DNA of 64,000 nucleotides from Kitasatospora fiedleri (GTDB lineage Bacteria > Actinomycetota > Actinomycetes > Streptomycetales > Streptomycetaceae). Made by a program: the position numbers and the translations under genes. The stretch covers positions 310,001-374,000 of the forward strand of contig NZ_OX419519.1 in the NCBI RefSeq assembly GCF_948472415.1, written 5' to 3'. This document shows positions 9,003 through 17,740 of this stretch, one piece after another (position 1 is the first letter of the stretch; each line of letters opens with the position of its first letter). Below the pieces are notes generated by a model, which saw nothing but the letters and a program-made list of their open reading frames with translations, did no database searches and was not told the DNA's origin.

Positions 9003-10223
9003 CTACTTCTCGGTGGGCAGCTCGTAGACGTGGCCGGGGGTGGCGATCGAGGTGACGGCCTTCGCGAAGAGGGTGGAGGGCTCGCTGCCCTCGTGGATGA
9101 TGTCGGTGTTGAGCAGGATCACCAGGGTGGCGTCCTGCTCGGGCAGGTAGAGGGTGACGCTCTCGTAGCCGGGCAGCGAGCCGTTGTGGCCGACCCAGCC
9201 GCCGATCCGGAACAGGCCGAGCCCGTAGCCGGCGCCGTCGCCGAAGCCCGGGACGGGGATGAACTTCTCGCGTTCGGCCTGGGTGGCGGGGCTGAGCAGG
9301 GTGCCGGTGGCCAGGGTCTTCGCCCAGTCGTGCAGGTCGTGCAGGTCGGAGATCATCGCCCCGGCCGCCCAGCCCCAGGACGGGTTCCAGTGCGTGGCGT
9401 CGGCGACCTGGCCGTCCAGGGTCTGGTCGGTGTAGCCGTGCGCGTAGGGGCGGGGCAGTTCGGCGCCGCGCGGGAACAGGGTGCGCTGGAGGTGCGCGGG
9501 CTCGGTGACGTTGCGGTGGATGAAGTCGCGCAGCGGCATCCCGCCGAGCTTCTCGACCAGCAGGCCGAGCAGCACGGTGTTGGTGTTCGAGTACTGGTAG
9601 TCGCTGCCGGGCGGGAACACTTTGTCGTGCTTGAACGCGTACCCGAGCAGTTCCTGCGGGGTGAACGGCCGCTCGGGGTCGCTGAGCAGCGCGTGCACGA
9701 AGTCGTCGTCGAAGGTGTAGGAGTACAGTCCGCTGCGCATCTCGGCGAGTTGGCGGATCGTGATGTGCTCCCCGTCGGGGACGCCGTCGAGGTACTCGGC
9801 GATCGGGTCGTCGAGGCCGACCAGGCCGCGGTCGACGAGTTCGAGCACGGCGGTGACGGTGAAGGTCTTGGTCTCGCTGCCGATCCGCATGTTGAGGTCG
9901 GGCGTCATCGGCTGTCCGGTGGCCCGGTCGGCGACGCCGTCGGCGCGGACGTACGTGCCGCGCCCGGGCAGCCACAGTCCGACGATCACACCGGGCGTGC
10001 CGGTCTCCTGGCGCACACCGGCGATCGCCTCGTCCAGCCGCGCCGCGAGGGCCGGGTCGAACGGGCAGTCCTCGTCCTCGAATTGGTGCACGGGGCGGTG
10101 CGCGGGCTGCACGGTCGGGCGGATGAACGCGGCAGCGGAGTCGGCCGCGGCCGGGGCCGCGGGGACGAGGGTGCTCAGGGCGAGCAGGGCGACGGCGAGT
10201 CGCCGGGCGCGGGGACGGCGCAT
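9003..10223 (-). CDS. Secreted serine beta-lactamase-like hydrolase (class C / D,D-carboxypeptidase fold)
   Basis: 406 aa. An N-terminal Sec signal peptide (RRLAVALLALSTLVPAAPAAA) predicts export. The active-site triad of the family is present: SxxK in IGSETKTFTV, YxN in DYQYSNTNTVLLG, and the HxG box in VGHNGSLPGYES. Such enzymes are D,D-peptidases or esterases acting in the envelope. The start is the ATG at 10223, giving an immediate RRPRARR n-region. Monocistronic. Confidence 0.85.
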   Translation of the reverse strand: MRRPRARRLAVALLALSTLVPAAPAAADSAAAFIRPTVQPAHRPVHQFEDEDCPFDPALAARLDEAIAGVRQETGTPGVIVGLWLPGRGTYVRADGVADRATGQPMTPDLNMRIGSETKTFTVTAVLELVDRGLVGLDDPIAEYLDGVPDGEHITIRQLAEMRSGLYSYTFDDDFVHALLSDPERPFTPQELLGYAFKHDKVFPPGSDYQYSNTNTVLLGLLVEKLGGMPLRDFIHRNVTEPAHLQRTLFPRGAELPRPYAHGYTDQTLDGQVADATHWNPSWGWAAGAMISDLHDLHDWAKTLATGTLLSPATQAEREKFIPVPGFGDGAGYGLGLFRIGGWVGHNGSLPGYESVTLYLPEQDATLVILLNTDIIHEGSEPSTLFAKAVTSIATPGHVYELPTEK

Positions 10224-10457
10224 GGGGGCATCTCTTCCGGGAGGGTGTGGACCTGTTCCGCACAGGTCACCACCCGGACCCGCCCGTTGGCCCCGCCCGG
10301 CCGCCGGGACGCGAGGATTCCACCCGTGCGGCGGTCGTCCGCCCCGCCTGTCGGCAGGGCGCCACCGAACACGGGCGGCCGGGCCCTCCACCGTCGGACC
10401 GCCGACCGGGACCGGGACCGGCTCGGCCGACGGGCCGTCAGCGGGCCCGGCGGTCCG

Positions 10458-10934
10458 TCAGCGGGCCGGGCGGACCGGGTGCTTGCTGAGGATCGACACC
10501 CGGTTGAACGCGTTGATGGCTATCGCCACCCAGATCACCGCGGACATCTCCTGGTCGCCGAAGACCTGCCGGGCCCGCGCGTACGCCGTCTCCTGCGCGC
10601 CCGCGTCGGACGGGTGGGTGGTCGCCTCGGCCAGCGCGAGGGCGGCGCGCTCGCGCTCGTCGAACACGGCGGCGTCCCGCCAGGCGGCCAGCACGCCGAG
10701 CCGCTGCGCGCTCTCGCCCTCCTTGAGGGCGGCCTTGGTGTGCACGTCCAGGCAGTAGGCGCAGCCGTTGAGTTGGGAGACCCGCAGGTTGACGAGTTCG
10801 ACCAGGCGGCGGTCGAGTCCGGCGTCGGCGGCCGCCTGCCGGACGGCCTCGGCGGTGCCCAGCAGGGCGCGGAACGCCTGCGGGGTCTGCTTGTCGACAT
10901 AGACCCGGCCCGTCGGGGTGGTCACCTCGGTCAC
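10458..10934 (-). CDS. AhpD-like carboxymuconolactone decarboxylase family protein
   Basis: 158 aa. Contains the redox/proton-relay core GCAYCLDVHTKAA (CxxC...H) of alkylhydroperoxidase AhpD-like proteins, followed by LGVLAAWRDAAVFDERERAAL. Probable role in peroxide detoxification. The GTG at 10934 is preceded by GGAGGA at nine bases. It is transcribed divergently from the pirin gene; the short intergenic gap has an AT-rich patch (ATAGTTGAAGATGTAACGATTT). Confidence 0.85.
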   Translation of the reverse strand: MTEVTTPTGRVYVDKQTPQAFRALLGTAEAVRQAAADAGLDRRLVELVNLRVSQLNGCAYCLDVHTKAALKEGESAQRLGVLAAWRDAAVFDERERAALALAEATTHPSDAGAQETAYARARQVFGDQEMSAVIWVAIAINAFNRVSILSKHPVRPAR

Positions 10935-11054
10935 CTGGACTCTCCTCCATCGCGCACTGGCGTTCGTCGGCTGCTGCGGTCCATGATAGTTGAAGATGTA
11001 ACGATTTGCTGGACGTGTTCGCCGACCGACGGCGGCACGGGAGGGAGCACCCCG

Positions 11055-11980
11055 ATGAGCACCACCGACCACGGCACCGCCGAAGTCCTGCCCCCACGGG
11101 ACGTCCCGCTCGGCGGACCGCGCGCGATGACCGTCCGCCGCACCCTCCCCCAGCGCGACCGCACCCTGATCGGCGCCTGGTGCTTCATCGACCACTACGG
11201 CCCCGACGACGTCGCCACCACCGGCGGCATGGACGTCGCCCCGCACCCGCACATCGGCCTGCAGACCGTCAGCTGGCTGTTCAGCGGCGAGATCGAGCAC
11301 CGCGACAGCCTCGGCGTGCACGCCTTCGTCCGGCCCGGCGAGCTCAACCTGATGACGGCCGGCCGGGGCATCGCGCACTCCGAGACCTCCACCGCCGCCA
11401 CCACCGTCCTGCACGGCGTCCAGCTCTGGGTCGCCCTCCCCGACGCCCACCGGCACACCGCCCGCGACTTCCACCACCACGCCCCCGCCCCCGTCCCGCT
11501 CCCCGGCGGCGGCGAGGCCCGCGTCTTCCTCGGCACCCTGGCGGGCGACACCTCCCCCGTCCCCACCTTCACCCCGCTCCTCGGCGCCGAACTCACCCTC
11601 CCCGCCGGTGCCGCCACCACCCTCGACGTCGACCCCGCCTTCGAACACGGCCTCCTCGTCGACCAGGGCGACATCCTCTTCGCTGACACCCCCCTCCGCC
11701 CCGCCGACCTCGGCCACCTCCCGCCCGGCCGCACCACCCTCACCCTCACCAACACCTCCCCCGTCCCGCCCGCCTGATCCTGCTCGGCGGCCCGCCCTTC
11801 GGCGAGGACATCGTCATGTGGTGGAACTTCATCGGCCGCACCGGCGAGGAGATCGCCCAGGCGCGGCTCGACTGGGAGAAGGGGGTCCGGTTCGGCGAGG
11901 TCCACGACTACCCGGGCGACCGCCTGCCCGCCCCGGAGCTGCCGAACGTCGCCCTCAAGGCGCGCGGAAACCGTCACTGA
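11055..11980 (+). pseudogene. Pirin family protein, frameshifted near C-terminus as assembled
   Basis: Bicupin pirin. The N-terminal cupin has the metal ligands of HPHIGLQTVSWLFSGEIEHRD, GRGIAHSE and LHGVQLWVALP. The assembled frame stops at 11777 after PVPPA. One extra base near 11770 gives VPARLILLGGPPFGEDIVMW and continues through WNFIGRTGEEIAQARLDWEKG to a stop at 11980, the usual pirin C-terminus and a normal length (308 aa). Pirins are cytoplasmic Fe-binding proteins, some with quercetinase activity. Confidence 0.8.
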
Positions 11981-11993
11981 GCTGCCGAATTCC

Positions 11994-12185
11994 TTGCCTT
12001 GGCGGGTCGGCGGCCACCGGAGCGCGAAGACCTCCACGAACGTCTCCACCGCCTCGCAGGGCACCGACGTGGGGAAGGAGACCGTGGGCAGGAAACGGGA
12101 CACCATCACCGACACGATCGGCCTGCCGCTGATGCTCCTGGTCACCGCCGCGAGCCTGCGGGACGGCACCTCCGGCAGGCGGTGA
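11994..12185 (+). mobile_element. IS5-family transposase remnant
   Basis: A 63-codon open frame contains SAKTSTNVSTASQGTDVGKE and DTIGLPLMLLVTAASLRDG, which match the catalytic-core region of IS5-group transposases (typically KTSTNV..SQGxDxGKKxxGRKRHxxxDTLGLLLxVxVTAASxxD). Only this middle part remains: no terminal inverted repeats or other domains are visible, and the frame ends right after the motif. It lies between the pirin and TROVE genes and is inactive. Confidence 0.65.
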
Positions 12186-12197
12186 TCCGAGCGCGGG

Positions 12198-13916
12198 TCA
12201 GTCGGAAGCGGCAGGCGGGGGCTCCCAGGGCCACTGCTCGGCTCCGCCCGCCTCGAGTAGTGGCACCAGCCGGAACGCGGCGTCGGACAGGCCGCCGAAG
12301 ACGTGCCGGTTCGGGGCGGGCGGGGCGTGGCCGGTGCGGTGGCCGCACAGGTTCCAGGTGTAGACCGGGATGCCGGGCGGGACGGGTGCGAACGGGTCGA
12401 GTGGCCCGAAGAGGCCGGGCTGTTCGTCGGTGATCACCACGACGCGGTGATGGCCGTCGAAGTGCCGGGCGACGGCACCGGCTGTGTCGGTGCCGCCCAG
12501 GTCGTGGAAGCGCTCCACGACGGCGAGCAGCGAATCGTCCGGTGCCGGCCGGACCGGTCGGCTGCCGGTGCCGAACTCGACCAGGTCGGCCTGCTCGGCG
12601 CGCAGTGCCAACGCGCTGCCGAACACCGCGGCGGCGTCGGCCCGGGTCAGTTCGGTGCGGCTCTCCGGTACGCCGAACATCGAGCCCGAGCGGTCCACCA
12701 GAACCAGCGTCCGGCCGGGCAGGTGGGGGACGTTGGCGAGCGAGTGGCTGAGCGCCGTCTCCAGCGCGGCTGCCCAGCGCAGGCCGGGGGCGGCACGGTG
12801 GGCGGCGAGGAAGCGGAACGGGAACTGGCGGGAGCGGGCGACCTGGGCCGGATCGGCGATCCGGGCCGCGACCAGCGTCGCCGCCGCGTCGCCGATCCCG
12901 GCCTGGTCGAAGTTGCGCAGGTTGCGCACCAGGGCCATCGCCCCCATGGACGGGATCACCGCTTCCCAGGCCGCCGCGTCCATCGGACCCTGCAGCCAGC
13001 CCGCGAGCGCCTCCCAGGTCATTCCGGCGGCGGCCAGTCTGCGGGCCGCGTCGGGGGCGGCGAGGACGGCCCGGCGTTCGGCGACCGGGAGTTCGGCCAG
13101 TCGCTGTCGCTCCGTCAGCAGGGTGTCGGTGCGGGGCGGTACGGCCTGGTGCGGGCGGTGCCGACGGTCCAGGACGTACCGGAACAGCTCGCCCTGCCAC
13201 GGGTGGCCGGCGGCGGGGGCGGGGTGGGTGAGCTCCAGCACGTCGGCGAATCGGAAGGCGTGTGACGGGGTGTCGTACTTCAGCACGGCCCGCGAGGTGT
13301 AGAGCCGACGGACGGCGTCGCCCAGGCCGCGGCGGACCGGCTGGGGCAGCCGACGGCCGTACCGGGCCGTCCAGAGTGCGAGGAACTCACCCGGCTCGTC
13401 GGGGCGTTGGAGCACCGCGTCGACGGCCTGCCGCGCGTGGCCGGGGGCCTTCGCCTCCGCCCGGGCCCGGGCGAACTCGACGGCGCCGACCACGGCCGCG
13501 GAGCGGATCTGCGCCTGGCCGCGCAGCCAGCGCAGCAGGCCGAGCGTCCAGCGCGGGTCTTCCAGGGCGAGGCGGCGGACCAGCGAGGTGAAGCGCTGCT
13601 CCCGATCGGCGGCGTTCTCGTAGAAGCTGTGTCGGCCGGAGAAGTGCGTCACGGCGAGCACGAACAGCTCGGTGCGCGGGTCGCGCTGCCAGCCGGCTCC
13701 GCCCTGGTGGTTGGTGAGCCGGGCCCCGGACCGGGCCACGGTCAGGGCCGAGGACCTGAGGACGGCCGAGGGCGTGTGCGCCGGCCGCGGGGCGACCGGC
13801 CACCTGCCGTGGAGCGCCAACTGCCCACTGGCGCCGGCCGCGAAGAGTTCCGGTGTCTCGGTGCGGATCTCCACCCTGGTGGCGACTTTGATGCGCTGGC
13901 GATTGAACCGGGTCAT
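12198..13916 (-). CDS. rsr: TROVE domain protein (Ro60/Rsr orthologue) with VWA-like C-terminus
   Basis: 572 aa. The N-terminal TROVE/HEAT-repeat ring spans roughly residues 20-350 (AVTHFSGRHSFYENAADREQ; WTLGLLRWLRGQAQIRSAAV). The C-terminal vWFA-like domain has a MIDAS-type loop, LVLVDRSGSMFG, and a later VVVITDEQPG. Bacterial Rsr proteins bind Y RNAs and misfolded RNAs and work with PNPase in RNA quality control (Deinococcus, Salmonella). The start is the ATG at 13916. The 500-nt region upstream is the first place to seek a partner RNA. Length fits the family. Confidence 0.85.
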   Translation of the reverse strand: MTRFNRQRIKVATRVEIRTETPELFAAGASGQLALHGRWPVAPRPAHTPSAVLRSSALTVARSGARLTNHQGGAGWQRDPRTELFVLAVTHFSGRHSFYENAADREQRFTSLVRRLALEDPRWTLGLLRWLRGQAQIRSAAVVGAVEFARARAEAKAPGHARQAVDAVLQRPDEPGEFLALWTARYGRRLPQPVRRGLGDAVRRLYTSRAVLKYDTPSHAFRFADVLELTHPAPAAGHPWQGELFRYVLDRRHRPHQAVPPRTDTLLTERQRLAELPVAERRAVLAAPDAARRLAAAGMTWEALAGWLQGPMDAAAWEAVIPSMGAMALVRNLRNFDQAGIGDAAATLVAARIADPAQVARSRQFPFRFLAAHRAAPGLRWAAALETALSHSLANVPHLPGRTLVLVDRSGSMFGVPESRTELTRADAAAVFGSALALRAEQADLVEFGTGSRPVRPAPDDSLLAVVERFHDLGGTDTAGAVARHFDGHHRVVVITDEQPGLFGPLDPFAPVPPGIPVYTWNLCGHRTGHAPPAPNRHVFGGLSDAAFRLVPLLEAGGAEQWPWEPPPAASD

Positions 13917-14416
13917 GCAGGAAGCCTCCCTGGCGGGCACGTGGAAGAGGCCGGATGACGGCGCGTCGGGAGACGCCCCCCGTGATCGAAAGCGGGTGCC
14001 GGTGTGAGGTCGTCAGAGAAGTAACCGGAAGACCCAGCGCATCGGGGGGCGTCGGTGCACAACGTAGACCGCCCTCGACCCGCTGTCACCCGATTAATTC
14101 CCCGGCCGCAGGAGCGTCGGCCGAGGCGGCCGACGAGAGTCGGAACGCGGCTCCGCTCCGTCGTGATGGACGACGGGCGACAGGCGAAGGGAGCGGGCAC
14201 GGGCGCGGGCAGATCAAAGTCTGATCGGAATATATCGTTTTCGCTCCCGAATCACCCGATCAGGGAGTGGCGCTGTTCGATTTTTGGGCGCAATGATTCA
14301 CTCTGCCCCCTCCGGGCAATTGCACGTGGGATTGCACGGTCGGCTGACCTGCGAAATCCCGGAAAAGTATGACCGGAGGGCGTGATCCGCGTTTTTCGTA
14401 CAAGAGGAGATGAGTC
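13917..14416. other. 500-nt intergenic region between TROVE and DUF397 genes
   Basis: No convincing protein gene. It holds a 7-bp hairpin GTCGGCC/GGCCGAC with a 5-nt loop (about 14117-14135), a locally AT-rich block (14210-14300) and AT-rich sequence ahead of the DUF397 start, which is a likely promoter area. On the minus strand there are short stem-forming segments, but I could not fold a convincing tRNA-like (YrlA-type) module by eye, so I do not call a Y RNA. Confidence 0.4.
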
Positions 14417-14665
14417 ATGGACCGTACTGGCGAGCACTACAATGGGATGTCGGCGGATGCCATCGAGTCGCCGTACCCGGCGCAGAAGGCCGTGAAGAGC
14501 CAGGGGCTCGGGGAGTGCGTGACCATGCGTCGCCTGCCCGACGGCCGGGTGGCGGTGTTCCACAGCAAGGACCCGGGCGGCCCGGCCCTGGTCTTCACCC
14601 GGCCCGAGATCGACGCCTGGCTGGACGGCGCGAAGAAGGAAGAGTTCGACAACCTTCTGAGCTGA
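14417..14665 (+). CDS. DUF397 domain protein
   Basis: 82 aa with the DUF397 core GECVTMRRLPDGRVAVFHSKDPGGPALVFTRPEIDAWL (residues about 35-70, quoted here in short segments: GECVTMRRLPDG, VAVFHSKDP, LVFTRPEIDAWL). DUF397 proteins are small partners of Scr1/DUF5753-type XRE regulators in actinomycetes, as in BldB/WhiJ-like systems, and such a regulator follows directly. The ATG at 14417 has GAGGAGA six bases upstream. A strong terminator separates the two genes, so they may be independently transcribed. Confidence 0.85.
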   Translation: MDRTGEHYNGMSADAIESPYPAQKAVKSQGLGECVTMRRLPDGRVAVFHSKDPGGPALVFTRPEIDAWLDGAKKEEFDNLLS

Positions 14666-14671
14666 TCACAC

Positions 14672-14699
14672 GGGGTTTCCCGTTTTCGCGGGAAACCCG
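14672..14699 (+). terminator. Intrinsic terminator after DUF397 gene
   Basis: GGGTTTCCCG (14673-14682) and CGGGAAACCC (14689-14698) form a perfect 10-bp stem with loop TTTTCG. It starts eight bases after the DUF397 stop. No U-tract, as is common in streptomycetes. Confidence 0.75.
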
Positions 14700-14767
14700 G
14701 CGTGACGCCGAAGCCCTCCCTGTGTCAAGCTGGCCGCGATCATTCGGTTTTTCGCAAGGGGGGCCTC

Positions 14768-15730
14768 GTGTCCGCTGACCCGTTCGACAGCGCTGATTCG
14801 AACGAAAACCTGGAGCCGATTTCCCGCGCCGCCGATCAGGGCGCGCCGGAGTGGTCCATTCCCGCCGCGCACCTCGGCCGCAAACTGCGGGCCCTGCGCG
14901 GGGGACGGACGCTGCAGTGGTTGAAGACCCGGACCCACTTCTCGGCGTCGAAGCTGAGCCGGATCGAGAACGGGCAGCGCCGCCTGAACAACCCGGAGGA
15001 CGTCGCCACGATCCTGAACGCCGTCGGGCTGCTGCACGGCCCCGACCGGGCGGCGCTGATGGAGCTCGCGGTCGCCGCGTCGCAGAAGAACCCGCCCGGC
15101 TTCCACCGGGACTCCGGCGCCGGGGCGCAGCAGCGGCTGTCCGGGATGGTGTGGCGGGCGACGCTGCTGATCGCCGTGGACGTGAACGTCGTCTCGGGTG
15201 CGCTGCAGACCGACCGGTACATGGCGGCGGTCACCGAGGAGACCGTGCTGCGCAGTCGGCTGCACGAGGCGCCGGCGGCGATCGAGGCGCGCAAGGTGCG
15301 TCGGCGGGTGGTGCGCGAGTCCGGGGTCCGGGCGGTGTTCTGCATGCACCAGTCCGCGCTGTACCGGGTGATGGGCAGCCACGAGCTCATGGTCGAGCAG
15401 TTGGAGAAGCTGCTGGAGTACACCGAGACCCCGAGCATCGGGGTGCGGATCATCCCGGTGGAACTGCCGCTGGCGCTGCAGGTCATGAACCTGACCCTGC
15501 TGCACTTCGACACGCCGGACGCCATGCCGGAGCTGATCTACGTGGAGACCGGCGAGCGGGAGGGGCACTACTACTACCCCGGCGAGGGGGACGCGGCGGC
15601 CTTCGAGGACTACAAGGAGGTCCTGAACACGGTCGTGGCCAGGGCCCTGCACCGCGAGCCGAGCCGGAAGCTGATCCGGAAGGCCGTCGCCTGGCACCGG
15701 GCCCGGATGCGGGGCGGGTCGGCCGGGTGA
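14768..15730 (+). CDS. XRE-family regulator with DUF5753 (Scr1/WhiJ type)
   Basis: 320 aa. N-terminal HTH at about residues 38-95 (LGRKLRALRGGRTLQWL; SASKLSRIENGQRRL) and a long C-terminal ligand-like DUF5753 region (ETPSIGVRIIPVELPLALQV; FDTPDAMPELIYVE). These regulators pair with small DUF397 proteins and influence development or secondary metabolism. The GTG at 14768 follows AAGGGGGG. The hairpin after it isolates the gene from the convergent methyltransferase. Confidence 0.85.
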   Translation: MSADPFDSADSNENLEPISRAADQGAPEWSIPAAHLGRKLRALRGGRTLQWLKTRTHFSASKLSRIENGQRRLNNPEDVATILNAVGLLHGPDRAALMELAVAASQKNPPGFHRDSGAGAQQRLSGMVWRATLLIAVDVNVVSGALQTDRYMAAVTEETVLRSRLHEAPAAIEARKVRRRVVRESGVRAVFCMHQSALYRVMGSHELMVEQLEKLLEYTETPSIGVRIIPVELPLALQVMNLTLLHFDTPDAMPELIYVETGEREGHYYYPGEGDAAAFEDYKEVLNTVVARALHREPSRKLIRKAVAWHRARMRGGSAG

Positions 15731-15731
15731 C

Positions 15732-15763
15732 GGGCGCGGTTCCGCCGCCGCGGAACCGCGCCC
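15732..15763. terminator. 13-bp hairpin between convergent genes
   Basis: GGGCGCGGTTCCG (15732-15744) is the exact inverse complement of CGGAACCGCGCCC (15751-15763), with a 6-nt loop, starting two bases after the XRE stop codon. Likely terminates the XRE gene and possibly the converging methyltransferase. Confidence 0.7.
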
Positions 15764-15780
15764 ACCGGAGAACGGCCCCA

Positions 15781-15867
15781 CGTCCGCCAGGTCACCGGAC
15801 GACGGCCCACGTCCGCCAGGTCACCGGACGACGGCCCGGGCCCGCCAGGTCACCGGACGACGGCGAG
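15781..15867. repeat. 29-bp tandem repeat, three copies
   Basis: Period 29: CGTCCGCCAGGTCACCGGAC plus GACGGCCCA, at 15781, 15810 and 15839 (the last copy slightly degenerate at its start). The third copy includes the stop codon and last residues of the methyltransferase gene, so the array appears to have arisen by duplication of the gene end. Confidence 0.85.
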
Positions 15868-16662
15868 GCCGCCGAACTCGATCCACTCGTCGCTGCGCTG
15901 CCGGGGGAAGACCTCCCGGTCGGGGCGCCAGTAGGTCACGTCGCGCAGGCCCGGTTCTTCGATCCGCAGCCGGTCGATGTCGAAGAAGGCCCGCACCTCG
16001 GCCTCGGTGCGCACCCGGCCCCAGCGTCCGCCGGTGCCCTCCTGCATGAGGCGGGTGACCCCGTCGCGGACCTTCTCGTCCTCGCTGACGAGCTGGCACA
16101 CCACCACGACGCTTCCGGCGGGCAGGGCGTCGACGGTGCGCCGGATCATGCCGAAAGGACCCTGCTCGTCGGTGAGGCAGTGGGCCACCGACACGAACAG
16201 GGCCGCGACCGGCTCCCGGAGGTCGATCCTGGAGCGGAAGTCCTCGTGCGCGAAGATCTGCTCGGTCAGCGTCATGTCGGACGCTATCAGCGCGACCCGC
16301 GGGTTCTCGTCGAGCAGGAGGCCGCTGTAGGCCCGGACGTGGGGGTCGTTGTCGATGTAGACGACGCGGCAGTCCGGGTCGATGCGCTGGGCGACCTGGT
16401 GGACGTTGTCCTGGGTCGGCAGTCCGGAGCCGTGGTCGACGAACTGCCGGATGCCGTAGTCGCGGACGATGATCTCGACGACCCGGCGCAGGAAGGCGCG
16501 GTTGTTCAGCGCCAGCTCCTTGGTGCTGGGCGCGATCTCCAGCAGCTGCGCGACGGCGGCCCGGTCGGAGGCGTGGTTGAACCGCCCGTCGAGCAGGTAG
16601 TCGTACATTCTCGCGGCGGTCGGCTTGCTGACGTCGATCTCGTCCGGCAGTGAATCGCTCAC
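15850..16662 (-). CDS. SAM-dependent methyltransferase (PF04672 type)
   Basis: 270 aa. The family-specific start is present: KPTAARMYDYLLDGRFNHASDR is followed by RRVVEIIVRDYGIRQFVDHG and GLPTQDNVHQ, with a Rossmann strand ending VVYIDNDPHV. This S-adenosyl methyltransferase family is abundant in Streptomyces and often lies next to DUF397/DUF5753 genes, as here; its substrates are unknown. The GTG at 16662 follows GAGGGGGA. Complete domain. Confidence 0.85.
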   Translation of the reverse strand: MSDSLPDEIDVSKPTAARMYDYLLDGRFNHASDRAAVAQLLEIAPSTKELALNNRAFLRRVVEIIVRDYGIRQFVDHGSGLPTQDNVHQVAQRIDPDCRVVYIDNDPHVRAYSGLLLDENPRVALIASDMTLTEQIFAHEDFRSRIDLREPVAALFVSVAHCLTDEQGPFGMIRRTVDALPAGSVVVVCQLVSEDEKVRDGVTRLMQEGTGGRWGRVRTEAEVRAFFDIDRLRIEEPGLRDVTYWRPDREVFPRQRSDEWIEFGGLAVVR

Positions 16663-16894
16663 GCGTTCCCCCTCGCGTCGCCAAGTGGCTTCTGCGCCAG
16701 TCAATGTGACGGCCCGTCATGCTATAGCGCGGGCATGGCGAAGCGGCATCACCCGTGCGGGTGGTGCATGGCGCAAGCATGGCGAGCCCTGGCGCGACCC
16801 CTGGTGCGGGCCCGCTCCGGCGCGTTCCGAGGGGGAGGAAGTGCGCCGGAGCGGACGTCGGGGCGGCGGGCTTCGGCGTCCGGTGCTTGGGCGG

Positions 16895-16936
16895 TGTCCG
16901 GTTCTAGATGTCCGGTTCCGAGTGTCCGGTTCTAGG
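16895..16936. repeat. Three tandem 14-bp repeats
   Basis: TGTCCGGTTCTAGA, TGTCCGGTTCCGAG and TGTCCGGTTCTAGG follow each other without gaps, with a degenerate fourth copy just upstream. The last copy overlaps the stop codon of the sigma-like gene on the minus strand. From 16663 to 16894 no gene is seen. Confidence 0.85.
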
Positions 16937-17363
16937 CGGGGGCGTTCCTCCTTCGTTCGGCCAGCAGGCGGCGGGCCACCAGCAGTTCGACGTGCAGTTC
17001 GGGTTCGGCGAGCCCCATCAGCTCCGCCGCCACGCAGGCCGGCATGCCGAGGTGCTCGTACAGGAGCGCCGCGTCGGCGGCCCGGGCGGGCAGTTCGCGG
17101 TGGAGCGCGTCGGCGCCGGGCCGCGGGACGGCCGCCAGGGCCTCCGCCACCACCTCGCCCAGCACCCGCCAGGCGAACGCCGCCGGATCGGCCGCCAGCA
17201 CCGCGTCCCAGCTCAACTCGGTGCGCCGCAGCGCGTGCTGGACCACCTGGCGGCTCACCTCCGCGTCGCCCAACCGGGCGCAGGCGTACTGCTCGTAGGG
17301 GCCGTGGCGCAGCTGGACGAAGGCCACGTACCCGAGTGCTATCGCGGGCCGGTGACCGGACAC
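16932..17363 (-). CDS. Small protein with sigma region-4-like helix-turn-helix
   Basis: 143 aa. The C-terminal half (residues about 95-143) reads DAALLYEHLGMPACVAAELM and ELHVELLVARRLLAERRR, resembling the helix-turn-helix of sigma-70 region 4, but no region 2 is present, so it is not a complete sigma factor. The N-terminal half has LGYVAFVQLRHGPYEQYACA, similar to the start of ECF-like proteins. GTG at 17363 after AAGGAG. Could be a truncated ECF sigma factor or a transcription adaptor. Confidence 0.5.
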   Translation of the reverse strand: MSGHRPAIALGYVAFVQLRHGPYEQYACARLGDAEVSRQVVQHALRRTELSWDAVLAADPAAFAWRVLGEVVAEALAAVPRPGADALHRELPARAADAALLYEHLGMPACVAAELMGLAEPELHVELLVARRLLAERRRNAPA

Positions 17364-17506
17364 CGTGACTCCTTCGACGTCAACTCGACGGAACGGTGAC
17401 ACCCGTTCCGGGCAGGAGGCCCGGGCGGGGAGGCAACCCGGCGCGTACGGAGCGCGCCGGGGCGCGCGGCCGGCCGGACACCACATCCGGCCGGCCGCCG
17501 GGAACG

Positions 17507-17740
17507 TCAGAGCCGGCCGGGCGCGACCGCGCCGACCTGGACGTCCTTCGCCATCCACAGCAGCGCCAACCCCAGCGCCGCATGCTCCCGGCCGTTCGGC
17601 CCGTCGGCCACCACGGCCCACCGCAGCGCCGACACCACCAGCGCTCTGCCGAGCTTCACCGAGAACCCGACCGCACCCGGCCGGGGCGTTCCGTCACCCA
17701 ACCTCCACATCCTGCTAGCGTGGAAGCTCATCGAGGGCAT
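17507..17740 (-). CDS. Hypothetical small protein
   Basis: 77 aa (MPSMSFHASRMWRLGDG...). It has acceptable third-position GC and a mildly hydrophobic middle (ALVVSALRWAVVADG), but I recognise no family and the ribosome binding site is weak. The downstream end meets nothing on the same strand. From 17741 to 18053 I see no gene. Confidence 0.3.
   Translation of the reverse strand: MPSMSFHASRMWRLGDGTPRPGAVGFSVKLGRALVVSALRWAVVADGPNGREHAALGLALLWMAKDVQVGAVAPGRL

Noticed and set aside
9030..11054. Very long plus-strand open frame ahead of the pirin gene
   Set aside because: It lies antisense to the serine hydrolase and AhpD genes. Only the part from the ATG at 11055 has real pirin sequence.
13917..14416. 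Possible Y RNA upstream of the TROVE gene
   Set aside because: I tried to fold tRNA-like arms on the minus strand (around GGTTACTTCTCTGACGACC and a TTTCGATC loop), but stems were short and did not form a consistent D/T arm pair.
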